From NCBI RefSeq assembly GCF_028372415.1, contig NC_092876.1:59358385-59422384 (forward strand): a stretch of DNA of 64,000 nucleotides, written 5' to 3'. A program made the translations under genes and the position numbers. Shown in pieces: positions 23,305 through 33,935 of the stretch (position 1 is the first letter of the stretch; each line of letters opens with the position of its first letter). The notes below the pieces were generated by a model that saw only the letters and a program-made list of their open reading frames with translations, was not told the DNA's origin and ran no database searches. Source of the DNA: Notamacropus eugenii. Lineage: Eukaryota; Chordata; Mammalia; Diprotodontia; Macropodidae.

Positions 23305-24415
23305 AAGAGAACTGTGTAGAGATAATTTACCTAGTTCTTAGCAAAGCATTTGATATAGGCTTTTGCTATTCCTGTGGAAAAGCTGGAAAGATGTGATGTG
23401 AGCTAGACAGCAGTATAGTTAGGTGAACTTTGAGCAGATTGGATGGCCTGGTTTAAAGTGCAGTCATCTTTAGTTTCAGGTTACATGAGGACTCTGATGA
23501 AATAGAGATGTATTACTGTTAACATTTTTATCAGGGACTTGAATAAAGATTATTGATGGCATGCTCTTCAAATTTATAGACTATGCAAAACTGTGATGGG
23601 GTGAAAGAGTCAGGATTCATAAAGACATTGACGGGTTGTATCATTGGACTGAATCTGATAAGATTCAATTTAATAGGAATAAATATAAAGTCTTTTACTT
23701 GGATTCAAAGACTCAATTTCATACATATGTACAAGATGGAGGAAGCATGCCTAGACAAAAGCTTGTCTAAGAAAGATCCAGGGGTTTAGTGGAATGTAAG
23801 CTCAATATGAGTCAGCAGTGTCATAGAGCAGGCAAGAAAGTGAATGTAATCTTAGGCTTTGTTAAGAGACAGTGTCCATGACTAGGGAGGTGATTATCCT
23901 TCTGCACTAGACCTCTCGTAAGGCATCTGGAATATTGTGTGCAGTCCTGGGCGCTGCTGCGTTTTTAGAAAAGACATTGAAAAGCTGAATTTTCCAGATG
24001 AGGGCAAAAATGATGATGAAGGGTCTGGAGTTCATATCATATGAGATCCCTTGAAAAAATTGGGGGTGTTTAGTCTGGGGAAGAGATGTCTTCTTGGGAA
24101 CATGATGATCTCTAGATATTTGAAAGGTAGTCACATGGCAGAGGCATTAATTTTGTTCTGCTTGGCCAAAGAGGAAAGATCTAAGAATAATCGGTAGAAT
24201 TTGCAAAGAGGCACGTTCAGGCTGGAGATTAGGAAGAATTTACCAAACACTTTACTGTCCAAAATGGGGAGAGCAACTCCCTTACTTGGAGACCTCAAGG
24301 AAAAACTTCATGACCATTTTTGGGTGTGGTATAGAAGGGATTCTTGTTCAGGCATGGGCTGGGCTACATAGCCTGCCACTAAAGTCTCTTCCAACTTCAA
24401 ATTCTGTGATTGTGG
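23305..24415 (+). repeat. CR1/L3-clade LINE, 3' half, about 1.1 kb
   Basis: The segment 'cttagcaaagcatttgatat' corresponds to a reverse-transcriptase coding motif (SKAFD-like). It is followed by 'aaatttatagactatgcaa', 'ctcaatatgagtcagcagtg', 'ggcatctggaatattgtgtg', 'gtttagtctggggaagagatg' and the 3' end 'tctcttccaacttcaaattc'. This is the typical order of CR1-clade elements in amniotes. No frame is intact. Confidence 0.8.
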
Positions 24416-24630
24416 GACATTGGAGAAAGCCAGGTGGCACAGGGGAGAGAGTCCTGGACTTGGAGTCCAGAAGACCTGAATCAGAATACTGTTTCAGACA
24501 CTTATAATTAGGTGTAGACTGCCCCTGGACATGACACTTAACCTCTCTGGGCCCCATCTTCCCCAGTGTGAAATTAGGAGGTTGGATTAGAAGCCCCTTC
24601 CTGTTCTAAATCTATGATTCTATGACTTTA
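24416..24630 (+). repeat. MIR-type SINE
   Basis: 'agccaggtggcacaggggag', 'gacacttaacctctctgggc' and 'cttcctgttctaaatctatg' give a complete sense element placed directly after the L3 end. Confidence 0.8.
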
Positions 24631-25429
24631 ATAGAGATATGACATTAATAACTTATATTTCTATATTATCCCTTTAAAAAGAGTTAAAGCCATTTAGCAA
24701 TATGCCCCTCTGTTAAACCATCCCTTGTAACTGGAAAGTAGTTAAATAAAACCAACTCAAATAGTGAATGCTTCTGACAATGCATGTATATGCAGTGTTC
24801 CATGCCCCTAGACTGCCTTTTCTCTATGAAGAGGAAGAGTTATTTCCTCATTTTTCCCTTGAGAGTAAGGTTGGTAATTACATTTAATCAAACTCTAGCT
24901 GCCTTTTGCTGTTTTCAGTTGCATTATTCCTTCTCAGCAGTGTTAGGAGATCAGTAGAGCAAGTATTTTTGTTATGCCCATTTTCTAGATTAGGACTCAA
25001 GGTTATGTGACTAGAAAGCTGCAAAGTAGGACTCAGATCCTCAGATTTTTTGACTCCCAGGCCAGTACCATTATAACTCAGGGAAAGGGTTCTTTTTCTA
25101 GATTCTTCAACATTCCTCCTTTGCCTGAAGTGTGTTCTAGGAGATAATTACTGAGTCTCATTAATGCCTTACCCTGTGGATAGGATTCTCATGCAGGATG
25201 GGTGAGAGAATCCCAGAAAGTCTCTGAAGAAAGCTGTCCACCAATTTTTGTACTTTAGAGAGTCTTTCAATAGGATTTTAATAGACTGCAAGTTCAATAT
25301 GATTTGATTAGGGTCACATGGCTGCCAGAATGCCATCATGACCCCAGGCTGCATAGTGTCTAAATTCTGGGAGCTGATGGTCCTACTGTCCACTGTCTTG
25401 GTTATATACACATCTGTATTTGTTGCGTA
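24631..25429. other. Mostly unique intron sequence
   Basis: No exon seen. 24930-25070 looks like a decayed antisense MIR. Confidence 0.45.
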
Positions 25430-25680
25430 CCATTCTTAATATCTTGGTTGAAAAAGGGCATGGACAACACTGTGCAAAGGACAGCAGCCAGGATGGTGAT
25501 AGGTCTAGAGACTTTGCCATGTGAAAATTGGTTGAAAGGAGTCTTCCAGGCCCTCATTCTGTATATAATACTGAAGCTTAGAGAAACAAAGTTACTTATC
25601 TAAGGTTACACAATCAGAACTGGTATTGGAACTCAGGTTCTATGATTCTAAGTAAATTTTTTTCCTAGACCTTCAGTCTA
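25430..25680. repeat. L3 fragment (+) and MIR (-)
   Basis: 25450-25550 has 'gacagcagccaggatggtga' and 'gactttgccatgtgaaaatt', as in L3 3' parts. 25555-25680 carries an antisense MIR ('ttacttatctaaggttacac'). Confidence 0.6.
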
Positions 25681-25749
25681 AGTCTTGAAGACCAACTATC
25701 TTCAAGGTATCCCTATTCACTTATGGTTTAAACTAGATGACTGTTAAGG

Positions 25750-26160
25750 TATTGTCATAGGATCATAAATTTAGAGCTAGAAGGAGCCCAAGGCAATATC
25801 CAATCCTGGGGAATGGGTTGGGGGTAAGTGAATAAATTTCAAGGAGTACATGAACTTGGATGGGGAAAAAAAAATTCATTTTTATTTTCACTTAACCTAA
25901 CTAAAATTTAACAATTTGTTCAATTATTTAAAAACATAATCCTTTAAAAGGATCTGTAGCTTACAAACTCCCAGAAGGGGTCAGTGACATCAGGTTAAGA
26001 ACTCCCAACCTGATCAAACCCTTTTACTTTACAGGAGAGGAAACAAAGGCCCAGAGGGGTAACATGACCTTCTCAAGGTCACAGAGGCAGTAGCATAGTT
26101 GCAATTTGAATTAAGTGAGCTGACCCTAAATCTCTCTTTGCTCCAATATATTGCCTTCCA
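25750..26160 (-). repeat. MIR-type SINE interrupted by an A/T-rich insert
   Basis: Left part 25750-25805 ('agagctagaaggagcccaag') and right part 26010-26130 ('ggcccagaggggtaacatga') belong to one antisense MIR. About 185 bases between (25825-26010) are foreign and may be a non-autonomous DNA transposon remnant; I cannot name its family. Confidence 0.55.
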
Positions 26161-26444
26161 GTTCTTTGTGCTGTCATTGTGTGAGGCGGAGGAATGGAGT
26201 TTTTAATCTCTAGTTGCAGAAACTGAGTATACTGTATAGAATTAGACAGTTTAATCAGGAAGACAGGACAAAAAAGACAGGAGCAGCTCTGCTCCTGGTG
26301 TTCAGGGGAAAATAGTTTTATGTTTTGCTGGTGACAAAAATCTAGAAATTAAATGTTAATTGGATTACCAATATTGAATGGAGATAGCATAATTTGTTTT
26401 CTGATAAATAGGTTTAACGAGGTTCTTTTTTGTTCTCTCTACAG

Positions 26445-26492
26445 GTACAGGGTTTGGATTGGGAATTGTTTTCTCACTTACATTCTTCAAAA
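26445..26492 (+). CDS. MICOS10: MICOS10 exon 2 (first transmembrane segment)
   Basis: 48-base internal exon with a pyrimidine tract and CTACAG acceptor on the left and a consensus GTAAGT donor on the right. It enters with two bases of a codon and leaves with one. It encodes TGFGLGIVFSLTFFK, the first membrane helix of MICOS10 with its glycine-spaced GxGxG motif. MICOS10 (yeast Mic10 homologue) sits in the mitochondrial inner membrane as a hairpin of two helices, and its glycine motifs drive the oligomerisation that bends cristae junctions. The sequence agrees with my memory of the human protein throughout. Exon 1 lies outside the window. A second AG six bases inside the exon (26449-26450) could serve as an alternative in-frame acceptor. 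Confidence 0.95.
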
Positions 26493-26719
26493 GTAAGTGC
26501 GACCATTATTGAAATTTCTTTTGTGTTAGAGTAAATGCCTCAAAAGCAAACACGTGGGGATCCGCCATGCCTTTCACTGCGGTGTAAGACAGGCTCAGAT
26601 CCAGTCCAGATAGGTTGGACAGCTCAGAAATTGTCCTGAGCATTGATCAAGACTTAACCACTTGTAAAATCACAAGGCTCAGCAGGGAAATAGATTTCAA
26701 ATTAATTGGTACTTTTCCA

Positions 26720-27085
26720 TTTTGATGACCATTCCACAAACTTTATTGAACTCCTGCCATCTACAAAGCCCCTGTGTGTCATGCACTGTGGAAGATATGA
26801 AGATGAATAAAGCCAAGGTTTTAGCTTAGCTTGAGGACAGCTAAATCTTCTTTGGACTAAACTTTGGAGCAGTAAGGCCCCCATCCTCAAGAAGCTTAGA
26901 GCCCAGTAGGGGAAATGAAGTCAGTGTCCTTAGGGATGTGGAGCATGTGCTTGAGGAATGAGACAGTTTCTGGCTGAGGGATCAGAGAAGGCTTCCCAGA
27001 GGAGGCAGCATTGGAACGGAAGCACAGGAGATAGGAAAGAAGGGCCTGACAAAAGTGGAGTCTGATGTGAGCAGCAAAGCTGCCT
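26720..27085 (-). repeat. L2 LINE 3' region, antisense
   Basis: 'tttattgaactcctgccat', 'catcctcaagaagcttagag' and 'gagaaggcttcccagagg' appear in antisense L2 order. Confidence 0.65.
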
Positions 27086-27549
27086 TTCTTTTTAAAAGAG
27101 ATTTCACAATCATGTTGGTGGGCCTACCTAGCCTGCTCTATTGGGTGCAGACATTTTCTTTTTGATGAAGGTAATACATCCATTTCTCTAATCTGTAACA
27201 GCCCTCTGAGGTGACCACCTTCCAGAGGAGAGAGAAAGCCCGAGGGCAGGCGGTTTGCCCCTGCTTATACAAGTGTCTGCCCTAGGTCAGAGCTTTTTAC
27301 AAGAGTGGGGGGCTTCTTGATACAAGTTGCAGCAACACAAACACATATCATTCTTGGCCACCTTGACTGTTCTAGATAGAGTTCCACTGTGGCACATGTG
27401 GCAGCATGTCCATGTTTGTTGTGCACTCTTACTGTAAAGAAATGACTGTTAGCATATTCAAAGCTGACATAAAATAAGGGGCCCTAATTAGTGCATTAAT
27501 ATTTTAGGGATCCTTTTCACTTGTGAAGAATAATAAAGGTTTATTAAGA

Positions 27550-27880
27550 ACATAGTATCATAGATTTAGAACTGGGTGGGAAATTGGAAATTATCTAGCC
27601 CAGGGGTGGGGAACCATGTGAGAGCACGGGACCTTTTAGGTCCTTGGGTATAGCCTTTTGACTGAGTCCAAGTTTTACAGAACAGATCCTTTTATTAAGG
27701 GGATTTGTTTTGTGAAGTTTGGATTCAATCAAAGGGCCGCACTTGAGGACCTAGAGGGCCACATGTGACCTTTGAGGCCTCAGGTTCCCCACCCCTGATC
27801 TAGCCCAGACAACTTCTTTTACAAATGAAGATACTCAGGCTCAGAGAGAAAAAAAAGTAACTTGTCCAAAAGCCTGTAAT
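27550..27880 (-). repeat. MIR-type SINE split by a hAT MITE
   Basis: 'tcatagatttagaactgggtg' (left) and 'acaaatgaagatactcaggc' (right) are the two halves of one antisense element, separated by 27601-27797. Confidence 0.8.
27601..27797. mobile_element. Palindromic hAT-type MITE with intact TSD
   Basis: 197-bp element with terminal inverted repeats CAGGGGTGGGGAACC and GGTTCCCCACCCCTG and an 8-bp target-site duplication ATCTAGCC at 27593-27600 and 27798-27805. The 8-bp duplication and TIR form are those of hAT DNA transposons. The whole element is an imperfect palindrome ('ttgactgagtccaagtttta' pairs with the 'gaagtttggattcaatcaaa' side), so its transcript would fold into a long hairpin. It encodes no protein. 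A related copy lies at 33680-33880. Confidence 0.92.
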
Positions 27881-28427
27881 AGTAAACTTGATGTAATTGT
27901 ATTAAAAGTTTCCTCATTTGCTAACAGTCATGTATGAAAAAGGAAGAGGGATCTCATTCTCAGTTTGAATTCCATGAGTGCAAGGGATCTTTGTAGCTTC
28001 TCCAGGATCTAGCACTGTAGGGCTACTTAACAAATTGCTTGTTGAAGTTGTCAGATCTTGGTAATGTCTCATGAATTCTAGATGGGTTGGTTAATGGACC
28101 TTCCCTACTCTTTCTTTGCCATGAAGCACACACATTGCCAATAGAATCAAAGGGTATCACAGCTGGAAGGCACAACATCCTTATTTGATCGAGGAGGAAA
28201 AATGAGGCCCTAAGAGGTGATGACTTGTTGACAGTGACACAGTCAGGAAGTGGCAAGGCCAGGATTGAGCTAAGGAAGGCTGGCAAATTCTCTTCCTTGA
28301 TGTGGAAAGGATTTAATGTTTGCTGAGGGCTAGTGTATTTGGTATTCTTGGTAATAACTTCAGCTATGTTTTTTCTTAATGTTTTTGGATTGGTATTTTT
28401 TTTCTTCTTTGCTTTTCTTTCCCTTAG

Positions 28428-28537
28428 GAAGGATGTGGCCATTAGCCTTTGGTTCTGGCATGGGATTGGGAATGGCTTACTCCAACTGTCAGCATGACTT
28501 CCAGGCCCCATATCTTCTGCATGGAAAATATGTCAAA
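28428..28537 (+). CDS. MICOS10: MICOS10 exon 3 (second transmembrane segment)
   Basis: 110-base exon after a TTCTTTCCCTTAG acceptor, ending at a GTACGT donor. It completes the split arginine codon and encodes [20 protein letters not shown] and then [17 protein letters not shown]. It contains the positively charged loop (KRR, together with exon 2) and the second helix with its GSGMGLGMA glycine motif. In the family the charged loop faces the matrix and both termini face the intermembrane space. It ends in phase 0, so the last exon begins with a whole codon. No residue looks abnormal. Confidence 0.97.
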
Positions 28538-31392
28538 GTACGTACAGAACTGATATTTCCTTTCCCTTATATTGACTCATTCTGCCTTCTTTCCTCCAGA
28601 GGAAATACATTTTTTGCCAGGGCTAAAGAGCACCATCCATGACAGAGAACTTGGAGAAGCTCTTTGAGCTCTTCTGACTCCATCAGGGTCTAAAATACAT
28701 TTTGATGTTGAACTAATTGTGTTAAAAGGGGAATACAGTCCTCCCTAAACACAAATCAAAACTTGAACACAGCTCTGCTATTTCCCTTCAGTCTTCTCTT
28801 CTGTAGGCTAACCCTTGAAGCCATGTGCTGTTTTGTAAGGAGCTTTGAATTTGAAGGGAAAGAGCCTGGGCTGGCTCTCTGCTCCTTAGCATGTGTGATC
28901 AGGGGCCTGAGCTTTACTGTCTCTAGGACTCAGGCTTCCCCTCTTTAATATGAGGGTTTTGATAAGGTGATAGGGAAGATTCTATCTCTGAATTCTACAT
29001 TTAGTGCTAAATTCTCTGGATCTTGAGAGCCAAATCAACCTGAGATTCATCCTTTTCTGGTCTTAGGTACTATTTGTTCACTTTCAGATAAACGTTCAGA
29101 TATACAAATTTCTGTCTTTGAAAGCTTCTCGCTTGAAATCAAACAAACAGTACACGTAGAACAACTTTGTTCCAGCTTCAGTGTTCCACAGTATCTCACA
29201 ATCATTACGTAGTTTTATAACAGCTGGGGATTCCCTGGTTGTGTTATGTTTTTGTTTTTTGATACAGGTGGGAAAATTGAGGCACTGAGGAGTTATTGAC
29301 CTGCTAACAGGCATTTAAACCATCTGTGATAATCATGGGAATACCATTGCTAGATCTGCAAGGAACTTTAGAACCTTTAATATTTGGATTTGGAAGAGAC
29401 CATAGAACAAAAAATGTGAAAAAGAAATCTCAAAGGTATCTTAGAGGATCGTAGGAAGGAATCTTAGATATCCTTCCAAGCCTCTCATTCCATAAAGGAG
29501 GAAATTGAGATTAAAAATGGTAAATGACCTGCTACAGAATTACATGGATAGTTCAGAGGATCAAGATTTAAAGCTCGAATGGATCTTAGAGGCCACATTA
29601 TTTAACCTCCTTTTTTTAACAGGTGAGAAAACTGAGGCCTAAGTGACTTGCCCAAGGTGACATAGGTAATAAGCAGTTGAAATGGTCTCACATGGCTTCT
29701 GTGGTTGAGCTGGGACTCGAACCCTAGAGAGTTCTACTCTTGTGCTGCTGCCCATCTATGACTAGTTAAGTCTCCAGATGGATATTAGTGATTGAAACAG
29801 TTTGGAAAATGACCCAGTCATACATTGGGAGGAAGTATGGTACAGTGAAAACATAGTTGGATTCGGAAAAGATTTATGTTCTGGTTATTCCACTTACCAG
29901 ATCCCTTTGGGGAATCACTTTAACGCCTTTTGGCCTTAGTTTCCTCATCTATTAAAATAATAAATGAAGTTGCACTCAAAGACCACTAAACAGCCTTCCT
30001 GCTCTAAATCCTGTAATCTGTGACATTGCATATACAAATGTGGTCATTTTGGGAGTTTGATTGATTTGCCTTTATGATGTTTAATCCTCTGATTTGAGGA
30101 AAGAATATACAGTGCCACTTAGAGTGTTAACAACCTTCGTTGTCCCCCTTTCTTAGGGGGAACGTCCCTTGGTAAGGTGTTTTGGTGATGGGCTAATAAA
30201 AATACATCTCTCCCTCCAGTGTGGGGTTCATGTCTCAGCCCCCTCTACAATGTAGAGCCCATTACCGCATGAACTTTTGATGAAGGAAAGCATTTAAAAA
30301 TGGCAAAGGACCTCTACCCCTGTTAAAAGGTGTTAGAGGTCAAGCTGGGTGCAGGGCATAACAATGCTAACTTCCCATCGAGAACTGTACCCCCTACATT
30401 AATCTTCACAGAAACCATTTCACAAATATAGAGACTGAGACTCAGAAATGGAAAGTGACTTACTCAAGATCACCTAATGATGGGGTAATCAGATCCCAAG
30501 CCCAAATAATGAGACTGCACTGGCCATTTGGCAGTCTTCATTTTAAACCATGTTGGACTCGCTGCAAGATGACTTAGAGCCGAACAGGGTTTGGAGCAAG
30601 GAGGGTTGGCGTGCTAAGGAGTCTGGCAGCCTCCTCTTCCATCTTACTGAATAATTTCTGTCCTGTAGCTAAGGGTGGTCCAGCTCAGGATGAGGTAATC
30701 AGTGGGCCGATGCTGAGAAGCAGCACAGCTGTTTGTGTGGCACTGAGGCTGAGGACAGGCCGTCTTTTTCCCCTCCCCCTCAACTCCCTGCCTGGCCATT
30801 TTCCTGGCACAGACCAACCATGTGCTTGGGCGCAAAGAAGGGGGGCAGCCAGTGAGGCTTAATTGTTTCAAACCTTGACATTGGTCCAAGATGTTCTGTC
30901 ATGGGTAGTGGCCTAGGGGTGATTAGCTGCACAGTGTCTACTTCACGTTTGGTGCTTAGAGTAGAAAATGGTTTGTGTTTTTGGTTGTTTTTTTCCCTCA
31001 GCAACCAGGCTTTCCCCATTAGAGGATGGCTTTGTTACTTTATCTGAACTTGAGTCTTTACTCTGGTGCTGTCATTCTTTCCTCTTCAAAAAGAATGTGA
31101 TACTGATTTGAGGCTTAGATGAGTTAGTGGCCCCAAGTTTGTCTGTAACAGCTTAGATCACAGATGGCTGGTGGGGCTTTGTTTGAAATTTTAAAAGACT
31201 TGAGGGATCTCGTCCTCTGTGAAGTGAGATGGGAAGGAGGCAGTGCTTCGTGGAGGAGGCTTCCCAGCGGTGGACATGGCAAGGTCCCAGCCGAAGATCA
31301 TGGCCACACTGAAACCCTGGGCTCTAGCATGAATTGGGCGGTTAAAGCAGGGAGTCCTCTGCAGCAATAATCTGAGTGCTCTTACCTTACAG
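28538..31392 (+). other. MICOS10: MICOS10 intron 3
   Basis: GT-AG intron. Antisense MIR copies, some in series, occupy about 29340-29750. Other MIR elements are at 29825-30025 (+) and 30405-30500 (-). About 30500-31392 is free of recognisable repeats and holds no supported exon. Two short stems occur near 30150 (CCCCC...GGGGG) and 30313-30343 (ACCTCTA...TAGAGGT). Confidence 0.8.
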
Positions 31393-31401
31393 GAGCAGTG
31401 A
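31393..31401 (+). CDS. MICOS10: MICOS10 exon 4, last two codons and stop
   Basis: After the acceptor CTTACCTTACAG the exon reads GAG CAG TGA, in phase with exon 3, so the protein ends ...KYVKEQ. I recall the human protein ending in EQEQ, so this one seems two residues shorter by loss of one GAGCAG unit. The rest of the exon is 3' UTR. The acceptor and phase make this firm although only nine bases are coding. Confidence 0.88.
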   Translation, partial: EQ

Positions 31402-31640
31402 CTTATGGCTGGCAGCATCCCAGTGGGAGGAAGAGAAATCATGTTTATTCCTCAGGAATATTGAAGTGCCCTGGAGTAAGCTGAAATTCTTCTATAACAA
31501 TGTTATCAGTAAATGCTTTATACTCCAGCACACTGTTTATGTGTTTGAAACCAAGTCTGTTTCTCGTTTTGTATTTTCTCTCTGGAAATTGCAAGAAGAA
31601 GGTCTTAGGAGAAATAAATTAAATGAAAATAGGATGAGGT
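31402..31640 (+). other. MICOS10: MICOS10 3' UTR (short form)
   Basis: Untranslated part of the last exon up to the first polyadenylation signal. A longer form could run to the second AATAAA at 31951-31956. No repeat is seen between the stop codon and 31975. Confidence 0.65.
31613..31618 (+). promoter_or_regulatory. MICOS10: Poly(A) signal of MICOS10
   Basis: Canonical AATAAA, 212 bases after the stop codon, followed at 31641-31670 by a GT-rich element (CTTGTGTGTTTC, TGTGCTGTG) of the kind bound by cleavage factors. Cleavage is expected near 31630. A second AATAAA at 31951-31956 has a weaker downstream element. Confidence 0.7.
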
Positions 31641-32069
31641 CTTGTGTGTTTCTTACTCTGTGCTGTGAATGTAAGGAAGATTCAAGTGCCAGCAGCTGTG
31701 ACCACCTGGTTGAAGCTACTCAGGCGTTTTCCCAAAACACCAGCTGTTGTATGTCCCTCCCCACTCATGCCCTGATGTACAGTTTATAGAAGAGCCTCCA
31801 CCTTGTGTATCTCAGGCCAGCAGATTGCTGCTGCTGCTGGTGGTTGCAGTGAACAGGATTTGGATTTGGGAGGCTTTTTACCCTTCTGCCTTTTCTTCCT
31901 CATTATACAAGACACCAAGCAGGGAGATAAATAAGGAATCAATCCAATGCAATAAAAGATAAACAGTAAAGGGCTGGGGCAAGACTGAGATGTACATGGA
32001 TACAAGAACTGGACCTGTTACCTCATTGGGCTAGAGAAGTCCTGGGTGAGAAGGGCAGGCTGGCACCTT

Positions 32070-32205
32070 CTCTGCCACAGAGCACTTAGAGGTTAAGGGA
32101 TTTGTCCAGAGCCACACGACCACTATATGTCAGAGACAAGATTGACCCTAGGTCTTCTTGACTTTGAGACCAGCTTTCTTGCCACTACACCATGAAGAAA
32201 AATAA
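32070..32205 (-). repeat. MIR-type SINE
   Basis: 'tagaggttaagggatttgtc' through 'cttgccactacaccatg' is an antisense MIR 5' half. Confidence 0.75.
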
Positions 32206-32559
32206 GATACAAATTCAAATATAATCATTACTGAATTCTTAATAAGTATAATGTGCTATATAACTTGTTTTAATGATTGATTAATAGCATGAAGCCTCAC
32301 CTCTCCTTCCTGCCACAGGGCATAAGGAACAGCTCTTTGTCATGTCAGAGAGAACCTCTTTTCTTACATACATAACACCACTAAAGCCCAGATGAGTTTT
32401 GGATCCAGCAAACCACCTGAGAGTATTACACCATTAATTAAGTGAATTGGTGTTGGCACAGTTCAGTTTTCTACTTTTCTGATAACAACCAGCTGTCTGA
32501 TTCTGGTGTGGCAGCAGCCAGGGCAGTTGGGAGAGAGTAGACTTTCCCACTGCCCCTTA

Positions 32560-33240
32560 AAAAGACAAGTCTCCTGTGACTGGCTTTCAAGTCTCTACAC
32601 AAGTGGCACTCCTCTGTATTTCCATTTTTATCTTCCCATTGACATAATCTAGATTCCAGCCCAGTATGACCCTGTGTTTCTCTACCTCCATAGCTTTGCT
32701 AATATTGTTTCTTGTGCCATCCTTAAAGGCTCCCCTGTAAAACCTTCTCTGATTCCTTGGTCTCAAACTGTAACCTTTCATTCAATCTGATAACATATTA
32801 GCTGTTTACATTTATTACATTCTTATTTGTGTTTTTAAGACCTAGTTAGGTGGCACAGTGGATATGGTACTGTATCTGGAGTCAAGAAAACCTGATTCAG
32901 ATTTAGCCTCAGGATACTTACTAGCTATCTGACCCTGGGCAAGTCACTTCACCTCTGCCTCAGTTTCTTCATCTGTAGAATGGAGATCATAATAGCATCT
33001 GCCTCCCAGGGTTGTGTTGTAAGGATCATATGTGGTGATATTTGTCTCAAACCTTTTATAAACGTTAAGGCACTATAGGAATACTGTCGTTATGACTTGT
33101 TAGCATACCGATCATTTCCATCATCAGATCTGAATTTTCTTGGTGATGGGTGCCTTATTTATCTTTGTGTCTTCTTTGCACTGTGTTCATGTCGCACAGT
33201 AGACACCTAATAAATGTGTATGGTTCGGTTAAATAAAGTG
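32560..33240 (+). repeat. L2 3' region split by a MIR SINE
   Basis: L2 sequence at about 32560-32830 ('aaaaccttctctgattcctt') resumes at 33110-33240 ('ctttgtgtcttctttgcact', 'agacacctaataaatgtg'). A complete sense MIR (32838-33110: 'ctagttaggtggcacagtgg', 'gggcaagtcacttcacctc') lies between. The flanks 32210-32560 hold nothing I recognise. Confidence 0.7.
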
Positions 33241-33574
33241 AAACGCTCTGTAAGAAGGGAATGTGAAGACCTGTTGAGACCTCCTATATTTGCCTCCTTG
33301 GTGTTAGTATTGAAAGTTAAGATTGGTATACCCCTAATTAAAAGTTGTTTCTATTCCAGTGTGAGCCAGGCCTAGAGAAGAATGATTTACTTCCAAAAAT
33401 GACAAAGTGAAAATACAAATTGTGCAATCTTTCTCCGGCCCTGCCAGCGAAATCAGGAGGGAAGAGACGCTGCAGTCTGTTCATGGTATCTCTCCATGCT
33501 TTATTTGAGCCAGGAGTTCATCCGTCTGCCGGTGCAAAAGCACTCCATATCTTCTTATCCCCTGGGATTCTTGA

Positions 33575-33935
33575 CCTCATTGACCTCAGTTCTACTACTT
33601 ACCATTAATGTGACCTTGGGCAAATCACTTAATCTCACCAGGTCTCAGTTTTCTCATCTATAAAATGAGGGCATTGAACTTAAGAGAAAACCTTCAGGCT
33701 GAAGGCCACATGTGGCCCTCTAGGCCCTCAAGTCAGGCCCTTTGACTGAATCCAAACTTCACAGAACAAGTCCCCTTAATAAAAGGATTGGTTCTGTAAA
33801 ACTTGGACTCAGTCAAAAGGCTGTACCCAAGGACTTAGAAGGTCACAAGTGGCCTCAAGGTCGCAGGTTTCCCACTCCTGGATTAGATGATTGTGAGGTC
33901 CCTCCCAATTCTGCATCCTATAAATGTTGGATAGT
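33575..33935 (+). repeat. MIR-type SINE split by a hAT MITE
   Basis: 'gggcaaatcacttaatctca' and 'tctcatctataaaatgaggg' on the left and 'gattagatgattgtgaggtc' on the right are one sense MIR, opened by the element at 33680-33880. Confidence 0.8.
33680..33880. mobile_element. Second palindromic hAT-type MITE
   Basis: About 200 bp, matching the element at 27601-27797 in order ('ggccacatgtggccctctag', 'ttgactgaatccaaacttca', 'aaacttggactcagtcaaaa'). The left terminal repeat is degraded, so the left boundary and target duplication are not exact. Internal arms remain strongly complementary. Confidence 0.82.

Larger units (their letters stand above)
26493..28427 (+). other. MICOS10: MICOS10 intron 2
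   Basis: GT-AG intron. It holds an antisense L2 (about 26720-27085), a decayed MIR (27190-27290), a MIR split by a hAT MITE (27550-27880), a sense L2 end (27980-28045) and an antisense MIR (28135-28270). No extra exon seen. Confidence 0.8.
1..31640 (+). other. MICOS10: MICOS10 gene, 3' part (exons 2-4)
   Basis: Gene-level entry. Three exons with consensus splice sites and matching phases encode residues from about 23 to the C-terminus of the 78-residue human MICOS10 family protein. The first exon (about 22 residues with the start codon) is not in the window: no CpG island or matching reading frame is visible in 1-26444, so that stretch is read as intron 1. Intron 2 is 26493-28427 and intron 3 is 28538-31392. 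The neighbour 16 kb downstream is NBL1 on the same strand, as in human. The gene assignment is firm; the extent of the transcript at both ends is inferred. Confidence 0.93.

Noticed and set aside
1..26444. MICOS10 exon 1 within the window
   Set aside because: No CpG-rich block and no frame for the N-terminal segment is visible here; the exon must lie upstream.
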